Counted from the stretch's first letter, positions 54,759 through 63,248 are shown. The stretch is DNA of 64,000 nt from Aequorivita sp. CIP111184 (GCF_900489465.1 NZ_UEFQ01000029.1:33530-97529); one strand, 5' to 3'. The notes: generated from the letters alone by a model not told the origin. Translations and numbers: made by a program.

Positions 54759-54950
54759 ATGAGTAAAGGAACAGTAAAATTTTTCAACGACACTAAAGGT
54801 TTTGGATTCATCACTGAAGAAGGAGTTGAAAAAGATCACTTTGTACACATTTCTGGATTAATCGATGAGGTTAGAGAAGGTGATGAAGTTACATTTGACC
54901 TTCAAGAAGGAAACAAAGGATTAAACGCAGTAAACGTAAAAGTTATCTAA
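54759..54950 (+). CDS. Cold-shock domain protein (CspA family)
   Basis: A 63-residue OB-fold protein that binds single-stranded RNA and DNA and melts mRNA structure. RNP1 is KGFGFIT (about residues 13-19) and RNP2 is HFVHIS (about 27-32). The protein starts MSKGTVKFFNDTKGFGF, canonical for the family. It is monocistronic, with a clear terminator 20 bases after the stop. The adjacent 78-base repeat lies upstream of its promoter. Confidence 0.96.
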   Translation: MSKGTVKFFNDTKGFGFITEEGVEKDHFVHISGLIDEVREGDEVTFDLQEGNKGLNAVNVKVI

Positions 54951-54970
54951 TATATATTCTTATATTTTCA

Positions 54971-55005
54971 AAAAAAGCCCGTCTTAACCGATGGGCTTTT
55001 TTATT
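54971..55005 (+). terminator. Intrinsic terminator after the cold-shock gene
   Basis: AAAAAAGCCC (54971-54980) pairs with GGGCTTTTTT (54993-55002) around a 12-base loop, followed by ATT. Confidence 0.9.
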
Positions 55006-55073
55006 ACCCATCCGCTTCATCTACTGAAACTAGTGGAATTCACTACACGTTGTAAATTACACCTTATAGGTTA

Positions 55074-55712
55074 CTAAAAGGTATACCGTTGCTCTGCAGT
55101 AGATGATGCATTAAGCAATTGGTTAAATACTTTTATACTATTAAAATCGCGGGTAATTGCTTCCGAAACAGCAATTCCCGATATGCCTGCATCTAAAATG
55201 GCTGTAACATCTGTTGTTGTAATTCCTCCCACACCAATTATTGGGGTGCCGGTTTTTAAAACATCTGTAATGGCAGTATAGCCCGCTAAGCCTAGCGTTG
55301 GAGGTAAATCTGTTTTAGTAGTTGTTGTTCTAAAGGGGCCTAAACTGATATAATTCACTTGTTTATCGAGTAACGCTTCGCAATCTTGCATGGTATTTGC
55401 TGTGCCCCCAATAATTTGCCAAGAGTATAAAAACTTTCTAGCTACAGTAGGGGAGACATCAGATTTTCCCAAGTGCACTCCATCTGCTTTAACTTCTCTT
55501 GCAACTTTATAATGATCATTAATGATTAGTCTGGTTTGAAAATGCGCGGTGATTTCTCTAGCCTCATTAGCAAATTTTAATAATTTCTTTTCTGAAACAC
55601 CTTTTAAACGCAATTGCACCAATTCAGCCCCGGAATTGCAAGCTTTTTGAATATTTTCCAGATGCTCTTTTGGAGAACTTCCTTGAGTTATATAATGTAG
55701 TTTGGATATCAT
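55074..55712 (-). CDS. ThiE/TenI-type thiamine phosphate synthase
   Basis: A 212-residue TIM-barrel protein. ThiE joins the pyrimidine and thiazole phosphates of thiamine; TenI relatives aromatise the thiazole. Visible motifs are VQLRLKG, LIINDHYKVAREVKADGVHLGKSD (pyrophosphate and Mg region), IIGGTANT, and IGVGGITTTDVTAILDAGISGIAVSEAI (phosphate loop). The Arg-Leu-Lys in VQLRLKG, instead of the QxRxK common in ThiE, and the lack of other thi genes nearby leave the assignment between ThiE and TenI open. It lies downstream of the DEAD-box gene on the same strand. Confidence 0.8.
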   Translation of the reverse strand: MISKLHYITQGSSPKEHLENIQKACNSGAELVQLRLKGVSEKKLLKFANEAREITAHFQTRLIINDHYKVAREVKADGVHLGKSDVSPTVARKFLYSWQIIGGTANTMQDCEALLDKQVNYISLGPFRTTTTKTDLPPTLGLAGYTAITDVLKTGTPIIGVGGITTTDVTAILDAGISGIAVSEAITRDFNSIKVFNQLLNASSTAEQRYTF

Positions 55713-55736
55713 TGCTTTTTAATTAATTTAATTTCA

Positions 55737-55778
55737 ACTCACGACTCACGACTCACGACTCACGACTCACGACTCAAG
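55737..55778. repeat. Seven-base tandem repeat (ACTCACG)x5 plus one variant
   Basis: Five exact copies of ACTCACG and a sixth unit ACTCAAG run through the spacer between the thiE-like and DEAD-box genes. The DEAD-box stop codon and last two codons lie within it, so unit-number changes could alter what follows the gene but not its length, because a TGA recurs in the array. Confidence 0.85.
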
Positions 55779-56384
55779 ATTCACAATCTTGGAGTATTCC
55801 ATAAAATATTCTTCAAAACGTTTCAAAACGGGGTGCATTTTTTCTGAATACAGCACATATTGGCATTTTTGAATACTTTGGGTAATTGACATAATAGCCT
55901 CATACGTGGATTTTTGTGTTAGAAATTCGGCGTCGTCTATGCTAAATATTTTTAGATCTGAGATACTCACCCCATTCGTTAAAAACAACTTATTCATGGA
56001 CTTTGGTGTAGAAATAAGAATATCAACACCCATAGCGATTTCAGATTTTTGTACGTCATTATGAAGTTCTTCATAGCCCACATAAATTCGTAATGAATTG
56101 TATTTAGTGTAGGATAGAAAAATATCGTATAGCTCCATGGCCTTTTCCTTGTTTTCTACAAGAATCACCGCCCTTGGGGCGTTTCCAATGGCCCTGCATT
56201 TCAATTTTTGCAAAGTAGTAAGTATTAGTGTAGTGGTTTTACCGCTGTCTTTTGGAGCAACGCAATACACATTGGAACCACTTTTAATTATAGGAATGCT
56301 CTCGCTCTGAAAAGGAGTAGGAGTGGTTATTTCAAGTTGCTCGAGCTTCTCTTGGATATCTGGATGTAGTTTTTTAAAAGGCAT
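55767..56384 (-). CDS. Truncated DEAD-box helicase-like protein (one RecA domain)
   Basis: A 205-residue protein matching only the first RecA-like domain of DEAD-box RNA helicases. The Q-motif (TPTPFQSES, Q26), Walker A (APKDSGKT, 43-50), VDILISTP, and DDAE (150-153) in place of DEAD are visible; the second helicase domain is absent. Without that domain, unwinding is unlikely; ATP binding may remain. Similar one-domain versions are, I believe, found in other Flavobacteriaceae, so it may be a functional form rather than a fragment. The C-terminal Glu-Ser and stop are coded by the ACTCACG array. Confidence 0.78.
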   Translation of the reverse strand: MPFKKLHPDIQEKLEQLEITTPTPFQSESIPIIKSGSNVYCVAPKDSGKTTTLILTTLQKLKCRAIGNAPRAVILVENKEKAMELYDIFLSYTKYNSLRIYVGYEELHNDVQKSEIAMGVDILISTPKSMNKLFLTNGVSISDLKIFSIDDAEFLTQKSTYEAIMSITQSIQKCQYVLYSEKMHPVLKRFEEYFMEYSKIVNLES

Positions 56385-56518
56385 AGAATTTTTTACAGAT
56401 GAAGAATTAGCTTACTAAATATACTAATCATGGCAAATATACAATTAACTATAGGGCTGTTGTGGGATTTTCTATTTTTATAGTTCGATAAAGGAATTAT
56501 CAAATTCAACAAATAAAA

Positions 56519-56557
56519 AGGAACAAATTACATCAATTTTAGATGTAATTTGTTCCT
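56519..56557 (-). terminator. Strong terminator after the type IX cargo gene
   Basis: AGGAACAAATTACATC and GATGTAATTTGTTCCT form a perfect 16-bp stem with a 7-base loop. Read on the minus strand it is followed by a T-rich tract (CTTTTTATTT), placing it 47 bases after the stop of the gene at 56604-58181. Confidence 0.85.
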
Positions 56558-56603
56558 CTCTTTCATTATAAAACTGTCTTGTAATTTATAGAAAATAAAG
56601 GTG

Positions 56604-58181
56604 TTACTTCTTTATAAATTTCTTGATTGTTTTCTTCCCGCTTACAACTACTTCGCAGAAATATATCCCACTTGAAAAGTTCAAAATATCTAAAGTATAT
56701 AGATTAGTTTTCGGATAATTCGAAGTAATTAATCGCCCTAAAGCATCGTAGATTTCAATCTGCTCAAAAACGTTATTTTGAATTGAAAAATATACTTCAT
56801 CACTTGCAGGAACGGGGTATACACTTATTTCAGAATAAGTTATTTCTTCAATGCCCAATGCGAAATTTTTCAATTTTATAATCCAAGCATCAAAGCCACC
56901 CAATGAATTTTCAGTTTTGTCTCCTGAAATATCAGACATTGAAGATCCCACCAAAATAATTTCATCATTTATATCTTTAATAATTGTTGACATAGAATCA
57001 TTGTTAGAGCCGCCAATGGTATTTTGATCAAGGATATTAAAATTTTCATCCAAATATAATATCCAATAATCGGTGCTGCCTTGACTATCTTCATTCTTGT
57101 CTCCAGAAGCTGAAGATGATGATGCTGAGCCAACAATATATTTATTTGAATCTGTAATTACGGCATTTGCAGCAAATTCATTTAAATCGCCACCAAGAGT
57201 TTTTTGAGACAGTATGTTTCCACTTAATCCCAAAGTAAGAATCCATAAATCCTGTTCTCCTCTGGAAGATTCTGATTTATCTCCAGAAATCCCAGAGAAG
57301 GAATTTCCTCCAACCAAAATAGTCTCACTGTCTTTTTGAACAAGAAATTTTAAATAATCGCCGTCATTACCACCTATTGTATTTTCCCAAACAATATCAC
57401 CTAAAGCATTAAGATTTACAATCCAATAATCGTCACTTCCATTTGAATTCTCAGACTTATCTCCAGACGCGTTAGAGTTTGAATTACCTCCTAAAATATA
57501 GTTGCCGTTGCTCAATACCAAAATATCATTTAATTGGTCAAGGTCAACGCCACCAATGGTATTTTGCCAAACAATGATTCCATTTGAATCTAATTTTAAT
57601 GCCCAATAGTCTCTGTCTCCAACATTATTTTCGGTTTTATCTCCCGAAATATTTGAGAAAGAAGACCCACCTACAAGATATCCTCCATCCAGTGTTTGAG
57701 CAACTTTTGGCGCCGTTTCATCTTCTGATCCGCCAATAGTATTTTCCCAAGCAATAGTTCCGTCTTCATTTAATTTTACAATCCAAAAATCTTTTCCACC
57801 AATCGAGTTTTCAGACTTATCACCAGAAGAGTCAGAATTTGATAAAACTCCTAAAATATAACCTCCATCACTAGTGGATTCCAAAGAAGATGGAGTTTCT
57901 GAACCGGATCCACCAATGGCTTTTTGCCATTGTACATTACCTGCAGCATTTAATTTTATTAACCAAACATCTGTAATACCAATTAAGGGAACTGTTCTAT
58001 TTCCGGAAATGTTTGATAAGGAAGAAGTTGCAATTAACGAACCTCCATCTGGCGATGGTGCAGCCACCCGACCCATATCTGAAAAATTTCCTCCCAAAGT
58101 TTTTTGCCATTCTATTTGGGGGTCTTGAGCATTCATTATTAATGTTGTAAATGCAGCGAGTAAAATAATGTAATGTTTCAT
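56604..58181 (-). CDS. Secreted repeat protein with type IX sorting domain
   Basis: A 525-residue exported protein. A signal peptide (MKHYIILLAAFTTLIMNAQ) is followed by seven blocks of about 56 residues, each with a W/Q-x-x-T-I/L-GG motif (for example IAWENTIGGSEDE) and a GDKSEN-x-x-G-x-x-D-Y/F-WI-x-KL stretch, a beta-propeller-like layout. The last 80 residues are a type A sorting domain (ISVYPVPASDEVYFS, GRLITSN, SGIYFCEVVVSGKKTIKKF), so the protein is secreted by the system that includes PorQ and PorX and may be surface-attached. Its ligand is unknown. It is followed by its own terminator. Confidence 0.92.
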   Translation of the reverse strand: MKHYIILLAAFTTLIMNAQDPQIEWQKTLGGNFSDMGRVAAPSPDGGSLIATSSLSNISGNRTVPLIGITDVWLIKLNAAGNVQWQKAIGGSGSETPSSLESTSDGGYILGVLSNSDSSGDKSENSIGGKDFWIVKLNEDGTIAWENTIGGSEDETAPKVAQTLDGGYLVGGSSFSNISGDKTENNVGDRDYWALKLDSNGIIVWQNTIGGVDLDQLNDILVLSNGNYILGGNSNSNASGDKSENSNGSDDYWIVNLNALGDIVWENTIGGNDGDYLKFLVQKDSETILVGGNSFSGISGDKSESSRGEQDLWILTLGLSGNILSQKTLGGDLNEFAANAVITDSNKYIVGSASSSSASGDKNEDSQGSTDYWILYLDENFNILDQNTIGGSNNDSMSTIIKDINDEIILVGSSMSDISGDKTENSLGGFDAWIIKLKNFALGIEEITYSEISVYPVPASDEVYFSIQNNVFEQIEIYDALGRLITSNYPKTNLYTLDILNFSSGIYFCEVVVSGKKTIKKFIKK

Positions 58182-58307
58182 AATAGTATAAATTTTTAAA
58201 CAATAATACCCTGTTTAAAAAATTATATCAATACGTCAATTGCCTTATAAACTCTTATTAAAGACGTAATACCTTTCAGTATAATTTCAAAATATAACTT
58301 GTGAGAT

Positions 58308-59060
58308 TTAAGATTCACTATTAACAATCGTAACAAGCACTTCCCAAACATTCTTAGCAACAATTTTATGCCCCTCCGCTGTAGGATGTATCCCATCATT
58401 CTGATTTAATTCCTTAACACCGCCAACATCCTTCAAAATAAAAGGAATAAAGGCAATGTTATTTTCTGAAGCCAGGTTGGAGAAAACGGTTTTAAATTGG
58501 GTTGTGTATTCTTGTCCCATATTGGGGGGTAATTGCATCCCTGCCAGAATAATCTTCGTGCTGGGGTTTTTGGCTTTTACGGCATCTATAATTGCTTGCA
58601 AATTGGCTTTGGTTTCTGCTATAGGTAGTCCGCGTAGGCCGTCGTTTGCACCTAGTTCCAGCACGAATATATCGATATCTTGATTGAGAATCCAATCGAT
58701 TCTACTTTTGCCGCCAGCGGAAGTTTCCCCGCTCAGTCCAGAATTTACAACTTCATAACTTAAACCTAAGGAGTCAATTTTAGACTGGATAATCCCAGGA
58801 AAAGCATCGTTAGTGTCATCCAGACCATAGCCCGCCGTAATGCTGTCGCCATAAAATAAGATGGTCTTGCTTGAAGAAGTTGTTGGAGTTTCCGTTTCTG
58901 TAGTGACATTTTCGTTTGTTTCTGTAGTGGTTTTTGATTTTGTGTCATTTCCGCAGGAGATAACGACAAAAACCATCAGGAAATAACAAAACTTTAAGAG
59001 GTTTGGATATTTGGAAACTGTACTATTTAAAAGGGTTTCTGTAATTTTGGGGTTTGGCAT
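58308..59060 (-). CDS. GDSL-type arylesterase/lysophospholipase (TesA-like) lipoprotein
   Basis: A 250-residue SGNH hydrolase. The N-terminus has a hydrophobic stretch ending in the lipobox-like VVISC, with Cys at residue 36, then a Thr-rich linker. Catalytic blocks: Ser in FYGDSITAGYGL (block I), Gly in NSGLSGETSAGG (block II), Asn in LELGANDGLRG (block III) and Asp-His in DGIHPTAEGH (block V). The gene is divergent from the ABC genes, the same arrangement as tesA next to ybbA-ybbP in E. coli. Likely a periplasmic or outer-membrane lipoprotein esterase. Confidence 0.9.
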   Translation of the reverse strand: MPNPKITETLLNSTVSKYPNLLKFCYFLMVFVVISCGNDTKSKTTTETNENVTTETETPTTSSSKTILFYGDSITAGYGLDDTNDAFPGIIQSKIDSLGLSYEVVNSGLSGETSAGGKSRIDWILNQDIDIFVLELGANDGLRGLPIAETKANLQAIIDAVKAKNPSTKIILAGMQLPPNMGQEYTTQFKTVFSNLASENNIAFIPFILKDVGGVKELNQNDGIHPTAEGHKIVAKNVWEVLVTIVNSES

Positions 59061-59129
59061 AAGTGCTGTGATTATTATTAAAATTAAAGGTAGGTAGTTA
59101 TATTCAAATTTTGGTTATTCTATCGTATA

Positions 59130-59189
59130 GTTCTCGACTGTGCTTGAACGGCTTGAATAGACGAAGAGTTCTCGACTGCGCTCAAACGG
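59130..59189. repeat. Dispersed palindromic repeat, two copies R3a and R3b
   Basis: GTTCTCGACTGTGCTTGAAC (59130-59149) and GTTCTCGACTGCGCTCAAAC (59168-59187) are near-identical and 38 bases apart. They belong to the same family as the copy inside hisA and those at 28600 and 63405. Here they lie in the divergent spacer between the esterase and the ABC genes. Confidence 0.7.
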
Positions 59190-59207
59190 ACATATATATA
59201 AAATTAA

Positions 59208-59879
59208 ATGGCAAAGATATTAAAGATAAACGGGCTGGAAAAAACTTATAAAAGTGGTTCCAAGGAATTAACGGTCCTTCACAATGTTTCCTTTGAAGTT
59301 GAAAAAGGACAAACATTCTCCATCGTTGGCCCGTCGGGTAGTGGAAAGACCACCTTATTGGGCTTAGCTGCAGGACTAGATACGCCCAGTGCTGGCACGG
59401 TTGAATTATGCGGACATATTTTAAATACCCTTAACGAAGACGAACGAGCGCAATTGCGCAATGAAGAAGTGGGGTTTATTTTTCAGGATTTTCAATTATT
59501 GCCAACCTTAACTGCCCTTGAAAATGTTAGTGTGCCATTAGAATTACAAGGCGCCAAAAACGCTGCGAGTAAAGCGAAAGAGTTATTAGAAAAAGTGGGT
59601 TTGGGTGATCGCCTGCACCATTACCCATCACAACTATCGGGTGGGGAGCAGCAGCGAGTGGCTGTTGCAAGGGCTTTTTCCAATAGCCCGGCTATTTTAT
59701 TTGCAGATGAACCTACTGGGAATTTAGACGAGGAAACTGGCGAGAAAGTGATACAATTACTTTTTAACCTAAATGAAGAGGCAGGAACTACGCTAGTGAT
59801 TATTACCCACGACTTAGATTTGGCTGCAAGAACGCAGCAAATCTTAAGATTAAAAGGAGGTCAGATTTTAATTAATTGA
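59208..59879 (+). CDS. ABC transporter ATPase (LolD/YbbA-like)
   Basis: A 223-residue ATPase of the MacB/LolD/YbbA group. Walker A GPSGSGKTT (about residues 44-52), Q-loop FIFQDFQLLPTLT, signature LSGGEQQRVAVARA, Walker B ILFADEPTGNLDE and switch-region ITHDLDLA are intact. The first partner is the large FtsX-type permease 225 bases downstream. YbbA-like ATPases drive export or extraction of envelope substrates rather than import. Confidence 0.95.
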   Translation: MAKILKINGLEKTYKSGSKELTVLHNVSFEVEKGQTFSIVGPSGSGKTTLLGLAAGLDTPSAGTVELCGHILNTLNEDERAQLRNEEVGFIFQDFQLLPTLTALENVSVPLELQGAKNAASKAKELLEKVGLGDRLHHYPSQLSGGEQQRVAVARAFSNSPAILFADEPTGNLDEETGEKVIQLLFNLNEEAGTTLVIITHDLDLAARTQQILRLKGGQILIN

Positions 59880-60104
59880 CTTAAGACTAAAGGACGTAAG
59901 ACAGCCTTGTTTTTAAAATGAAGATTTCATTATAACGGCGTATTCGTTCTAAGTCGAGATTTGAAAATTGACATAAGATTAAAAGAAGTATGACGTAAGA
60001 AACCTTTTTTTTGAAATAAACATCCCATTATTAACCACGTACTTGTCCTACGTCCTATGTCTTAAAATCCTACGTCAATCAAAAAACAAAACAATATTAA
60101 AACC
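59880..60104. repeat. Spacer with degenerate ACGTAAGAC/TTAAGAC words
   Basis: The gap between the two ABC genes contains repeated words such as GACTTAAGAC, GGACGTAAGAC, TATGACGTAAG and, in inverted form, GTCCTACGTCCTATGTCTT. They are imperfect, with no single clear unit. They look like the short-period tracts in other spacers rather than a coding remnant. Confidence 0.4.
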
Positions 60105-62648
60105 TTGAACAAATCTCAATTAAAATCAACAACAAACCCCGCTTGGCTTTTTAAAATGGCTTGGCGCGATGCCAAAGCCAGTAGGGTGCGATTACTGCTT
60201 TTTATGGCTTCCATAATATTGGGGATTGCGGCCGTGGTTTCCATACAGTTGTTCGGCCAGAACCTAACCGCCAATATTCAGACGCAATCAAAGTCCTTGA
60301 TGGGGGCCGATTTCCTTATTGATACAGATCAGCTTCCAAACGAGCGAGCGCAGGCAATTATAGATTCTTTAAAACCTGACGCATCGGAAGTAAACTTTGT
60401 GTCGATGGCTGCTTTTCCGAAAAATGACGGTACTAAATTAGTACGTGTGCGGGGCTTACAGGGCGATTTCCCTTTTTACGGAACACTTAAAACACAGCCT
60501 GTTACAGCTGCTACTTCATATCAAGATTTAGGTAGTGCTTTGGTTGATGCAACCTTAATGTTGCAATACAATCTTCAAGCTGGCGACTCCATAAAAATAG
60601 GCGAAATAACCTTGCCCATAGCTGGGGCATTAAATGCCATTCCTGGGAATAACGCTGTCTCCAGTTCTGTTGCTCCCTTAGTAGTTATTCCCTATCGATT
60701 GATAGCCGAGACCGAATTATTACAGTTCGGAAGCCGAAAGGAATATCAGTATTTTTTCAAGCAACCCAATACAGATTTAGTGGCACTAGAAAAAAGCATA
60801 GAACCTATGCTCAAAGCAGAAAACGCAGATTTGGATACCCACACCAGCACGAGCAGCAGATTGGGACGCCGATATGACAATGTAGGGTCGTTTTTAAACC
60901 TAACCGCCTTTATTGCGCTATTGTTAGGCTGCGTAGGGATTGCCAGCTCGGTAAATATCTATATCAAGGAAAAAATAAAGGCGATTGCAGTCCTAAAATG
61001 TCTTGGTGCCTCTAGAAAACAAAGCTTTCTGATTTACCTGATACAGATTGCAGGCATAGGAATCATGGGTGGTATTATTGGAACTGCAATAGGAGTGGGG
61101 CTGCAAGAACTTTTTCCTATTGTATTGAAAGGGTTTTTACCCTTCGATATTACCATTAGTATTACCGCGCAACCGTTGATAATAGGCATTCTTTTAGGTT
61201 TGGTGATGTCGGTTTTATTCGCATTATTACCTTTGTTGCGCACTTGGTATGTTTCGCCATTGGAAGTGTTACGATTTAGCGGAGACACTTTTAAACAGTC
61301 AGCAAAGGCCCGTTATAGTGCCATTGCTGTGATTGTTTTATTTTTATTTGGGTTCTCTTATTGGCTACTGAAAGATTGGTTATTTGCCTTGGCCTTTATC
61401 GGGGGAATACTCGTCACCTTCGGTATTCTTGCGGGTATTGCCATTGGTAGCATGAACTTGGTTAAAAGGTACTTTCCTAAGGGGGCAGGGTTTACTACAC
61501 GGCAAAGTCTGCTGAATTTATTTCGTCCCAACAATCAAACTGTTGTGTTGCTGGTAGCTATTGGTTTGGGTACATTTTTGATAAGTACGCTGTACTTCAC
61601 AAAAGATATTTTACTCGATAAAGCCGCATTAGGGCAAACTTCAGAAAGTGCAAACTTGATAACCTTGGACGTGCAACCGGACCAAATAGCCGAGGTGGAA
61701 AAAACCTTTAAGGCGAATGACTTGACGATATTGGATAATATTCCAATTGTGACGATGCGTATGCACAGCATAAAAAATGAATTGGTAAACAGCTTGCGAA
61801 CGGACAGTACTTCCCAAGTAAAAGGCTGGCTTTTAAACCACGAGTTTAGAACCACCTATAGGAGTGATCTTACCGATTCCGAAGAAATTATTGCAGGGGA
61901 GTGGGTGGCTGTGCATAATGCAAAAGATACCATCCAGATCTCTATCTCCGATAATTTGGCTGAAGATGCCAAGGTAACTATTGGCGATCCTATTGTTTTT
62001 AATGTACAGGGCGTACTTATGGAAACGGTTGTTAGGAGCATCCGAAAAGTGGATTGGACTAGTCTGCAACCCAATTTTACAGTGTTATTTCCAAAAGGTG
62101 TGTTGGAAAACGCGCCACAGTTTAATGTATTAACCACCTATGCGCCCACGGAAGCTAGTTCGGCGAAACTGCAACGGGATTTAGTTACTAAATTTCCAAA
62201 TGTGTCTGTTATAGATTTAAGGCAGATGTTTACGGTAATAGAAGATATTCTGAACAAGGTATCTTGGATTATTAATTTTATGGCGTTTTTCAGCATACTT
62301 ACAGGGATTATTGTTCTGATTGGTTCTGTGCGTACCAGTAAATATCAGCGAATAAAAGAAAGTGTGTTATTGCGAACCTTGGGCGCGAAAAACAAACAGA
62401 TACTTACCATTACCGCCCTTGAATATCTATTTCTAGGAATTTTGGGCAGTCTCTTGGGAATTCTTTTAGCGCTGATTAGCAGTTTGCTTTTGGCAGTATT
62501 TGTATTTGAAGAACCTTTTACACCTTCGCTTATTCCATTTTTAGTTTTTCTGCCGGGAATTTCCCTTTTGGTTTTGGGGATTGGGTTGAGTAATATTCGG
62601 GAGGTTTTACGGAGTTCGCCGCTTGAGGTTTTGAGGAAGGGTGGGTGA
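60105..62648 (+). CDS. FtsX-family ABC transporter permease (YbbP-like)
   Basis: An 847-residue inner-membrane permease. One N-terminal helix (about 27-47), a periplasmic MacB-like domain, then helices around 262-290, 310-335 and 352-375, a central pair near 405-450, helix about 478-498, a second periplasmic domain (about 505-715) and three C-terminal helices (about 725-845). This is the two-unit FtsX layout of YbbP, partner of the ATPase before it. The TTG at 60105 gives the longest frame; an ATG at 60156 beginning MAWRDAKASR is also plausible and fits relatives. Likely role is envelope lipid or lipoprotein handling, by analogy only. Confidence 0.9.
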   Translation: MNKSQLKSTTNPAWLFKMAWRDAKASRVRLLLFMASIILGIAAVVSIQLFGQNLTANIQTQSKSLMGADFLIDTDQLPNERAQAIIDSLKPDASEVNFVSMAAFPKNDGTKLVRVRGLQGDFPFYGTLKTQPVTAATSYQDLGSALVDATLMLQYNLQAGDSIKIGEITLPIAGALNAIPGNNAVSSSVAPLVVIPYRLIAETELLQFGSRKEYQYFFKQPNTDLVALEKSIEPMLKAENADLDTHTSTSSRLGRRYDNVGSFLNLTAFIALLLGCVGIASSVNIYIKEKIKAIAVLKCLGASRKQSFLIYLIQIAGIGIMGGIIGTAIGVGLQELFPIVLKGFLPFDITISITAQPLIIGILLGLVMSVLFALLPLLRTWYVSPLEVLRFSGDTFKQSAKARYSAIAVIVLFLFGFSYWLLKDWLFALAFIGGILVTFGILAGIAIGSMNLVKRYFPKGAGFTTRQSLLNLFRPNNQTVVLLVAIGLGTFLISTLYFTKDILLDKAALGQTSESANLITLDVQPDQIAEVEKTFKANDLTILDNIPIVTMRMHSIKNELVNSLRTDSTSQVKGWLLNHEFRTTYRSDLTDSEEIIAGEWVAVHNAKDTIQISISDNLAEDAKVTIGDPIVFNVQGVLMETVVRSIRKVDWTSLQPNFTVLFPKGVLENAPQFNVLTTYAPTEASSAKLQRDLVTKFPNVSVIDLRQMFTVIEDILNKVSWIINFMAFFSILTGIIVLIGSVRTSKYQRIKESVLLRTLGAKNKQILTITALEYLFLGILGSLLGILLALISSLLLAVFVFEEPFTPSLIPFLVFLPGISLLVLGIGLSNIREVLRSSPLEVLRKGG

Positions 62649-62861
62649 TTAGTTGTGGGTTGTGGGTTGTCTGTTGTGGGTTTTCTGTTGTCTTGTATTA
62701 GTCTTGAGGAATGATGCGTGAAATCGTTGCGGGGCCTCGATACAAATTTCAAAGCCGCTTCGCTTTTTTGAAATTCACTCGTACACCGTGATAATCTGCA
62801 CATTGATTTTACGGAATGCAGGTTTTTGAGTGACCTACGATAGAAGGTAGTATCGAAGGGA
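62649..62861. repeat. Spacer with a GTTGTGGG tract and hairpin elements
   Basis: The first 45 bases repeat words such as GTTGTGGGTT and CTGTTGT. Further on, AATTTCAAA and TTTGAAATT (within 62745-62775) form a stem around a CGCTTCGC-type core between CCTCGATAC and CTCGTACACC, a layout I recognise from many flavobacterial spacers. A last stretch (62834-62863) has ACGATAGAAGGTAGTATCGA, another imperfect dyad. Confidence 0.5.
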
Positions 62862-63068
62862 CTATTTCTTTTTATAGGGAGATTCCTTAACGTTATCCGC
62901 TTCGCCATAGCCCGCAGGATCATTTGATTCTGGGACCTTTTCGGGATCTTCTTTTTTAGGTTCTTTTACAGCCTCCGGTTTTGAATTCGGTTCTTTAGGA
63001 CTATCTTGTTTTTCTATATTCTGTTCGTTTTTATGCTTAGGATCTAGCATAGGTGTTTTCTTATCCAT
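62862..63068 (-). CDS. Small disordered hydrophilic protein
   Basis: A 68-residue protein made of Lys, Glu, Pro, Asp and Asn with no hydrophobic core: MDKKTPMLDPKHKNEQNIEK at the start and DPAGYGEADNVKESPYKKK at the end. No signal peptide or domain is recognised. The composition recalls stress-linked disordered proteins. It is followed upstream by a similarly small frame at 63108-63248 on the same strand. Confidence 0.55.
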   Translation of the reverse strand: MDKKTPMLDPKHKNEQNIEKQDSPKEPNSKPEAVKEPKKEDPEKVPESNDPAGYGEADNVKESPYKKK

Positions 63069-63107
63069 TGTAGTATTTTTTTAGTGGTTATTTTAACCTG
63101 TTAACTT

Positions 63108-63248
63108 TTACTCTTCTTCTTGATTTTTATTTTTTGCACCTTTTCCATCTGTTTGAGATTTTGGGTGAAGGTTATCGTCCTTCGCGATTCCTTTTGCATG
63201 GGGGATTGGGTGTTTTCCTTGTTTGTCTTCAAAATTTGGTGTTTTCAT
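63108..63248 (-). CDS. 46-residue hydrophilic protein
   Basis: ATG at 63248 opens MKTPNFEDKQGKHPIPHAKG, continuing with IAKDDNLHPKSQTDGKGAKN and ending in EEE. Highly charged, no membrane segment, no motif. It precedes the 68-residue protein by 39 bases on the same strand, and the two share a Lys/Pro/Glu/Asp composition, so they may form a small operon. Codon content is normal for the window, but with 46 codons the call is moderate. Confidence 0.5.
   Translation of the reverse strand: MKTPNFEDKQGKHPIPHAKGIAKDDNLHPKSQTDGKGAKNKNQEEE

Noticed and set aside
55767..56384. DEAD-box gene as a frameshifted pseudogene
   Set aside because: No second-domain helicase motifs are seen in any frame downstream before the thiE-like gene, so there is no evidence for a recent frameshift.
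61034..62137. Several minus-strand frames inside the ABC permease gene
   Set aside because: Composition and lack of motifs mark them as antisense shadows of the permease.
62345..62923. Minus-strand 192-residue frame at the end of the permease gene
   Set aside because: It crosses the permease 3' end and the repeat-rich spacer, with an Arg/Pro/Lys-rich sequence and no domain; likely a shadow.
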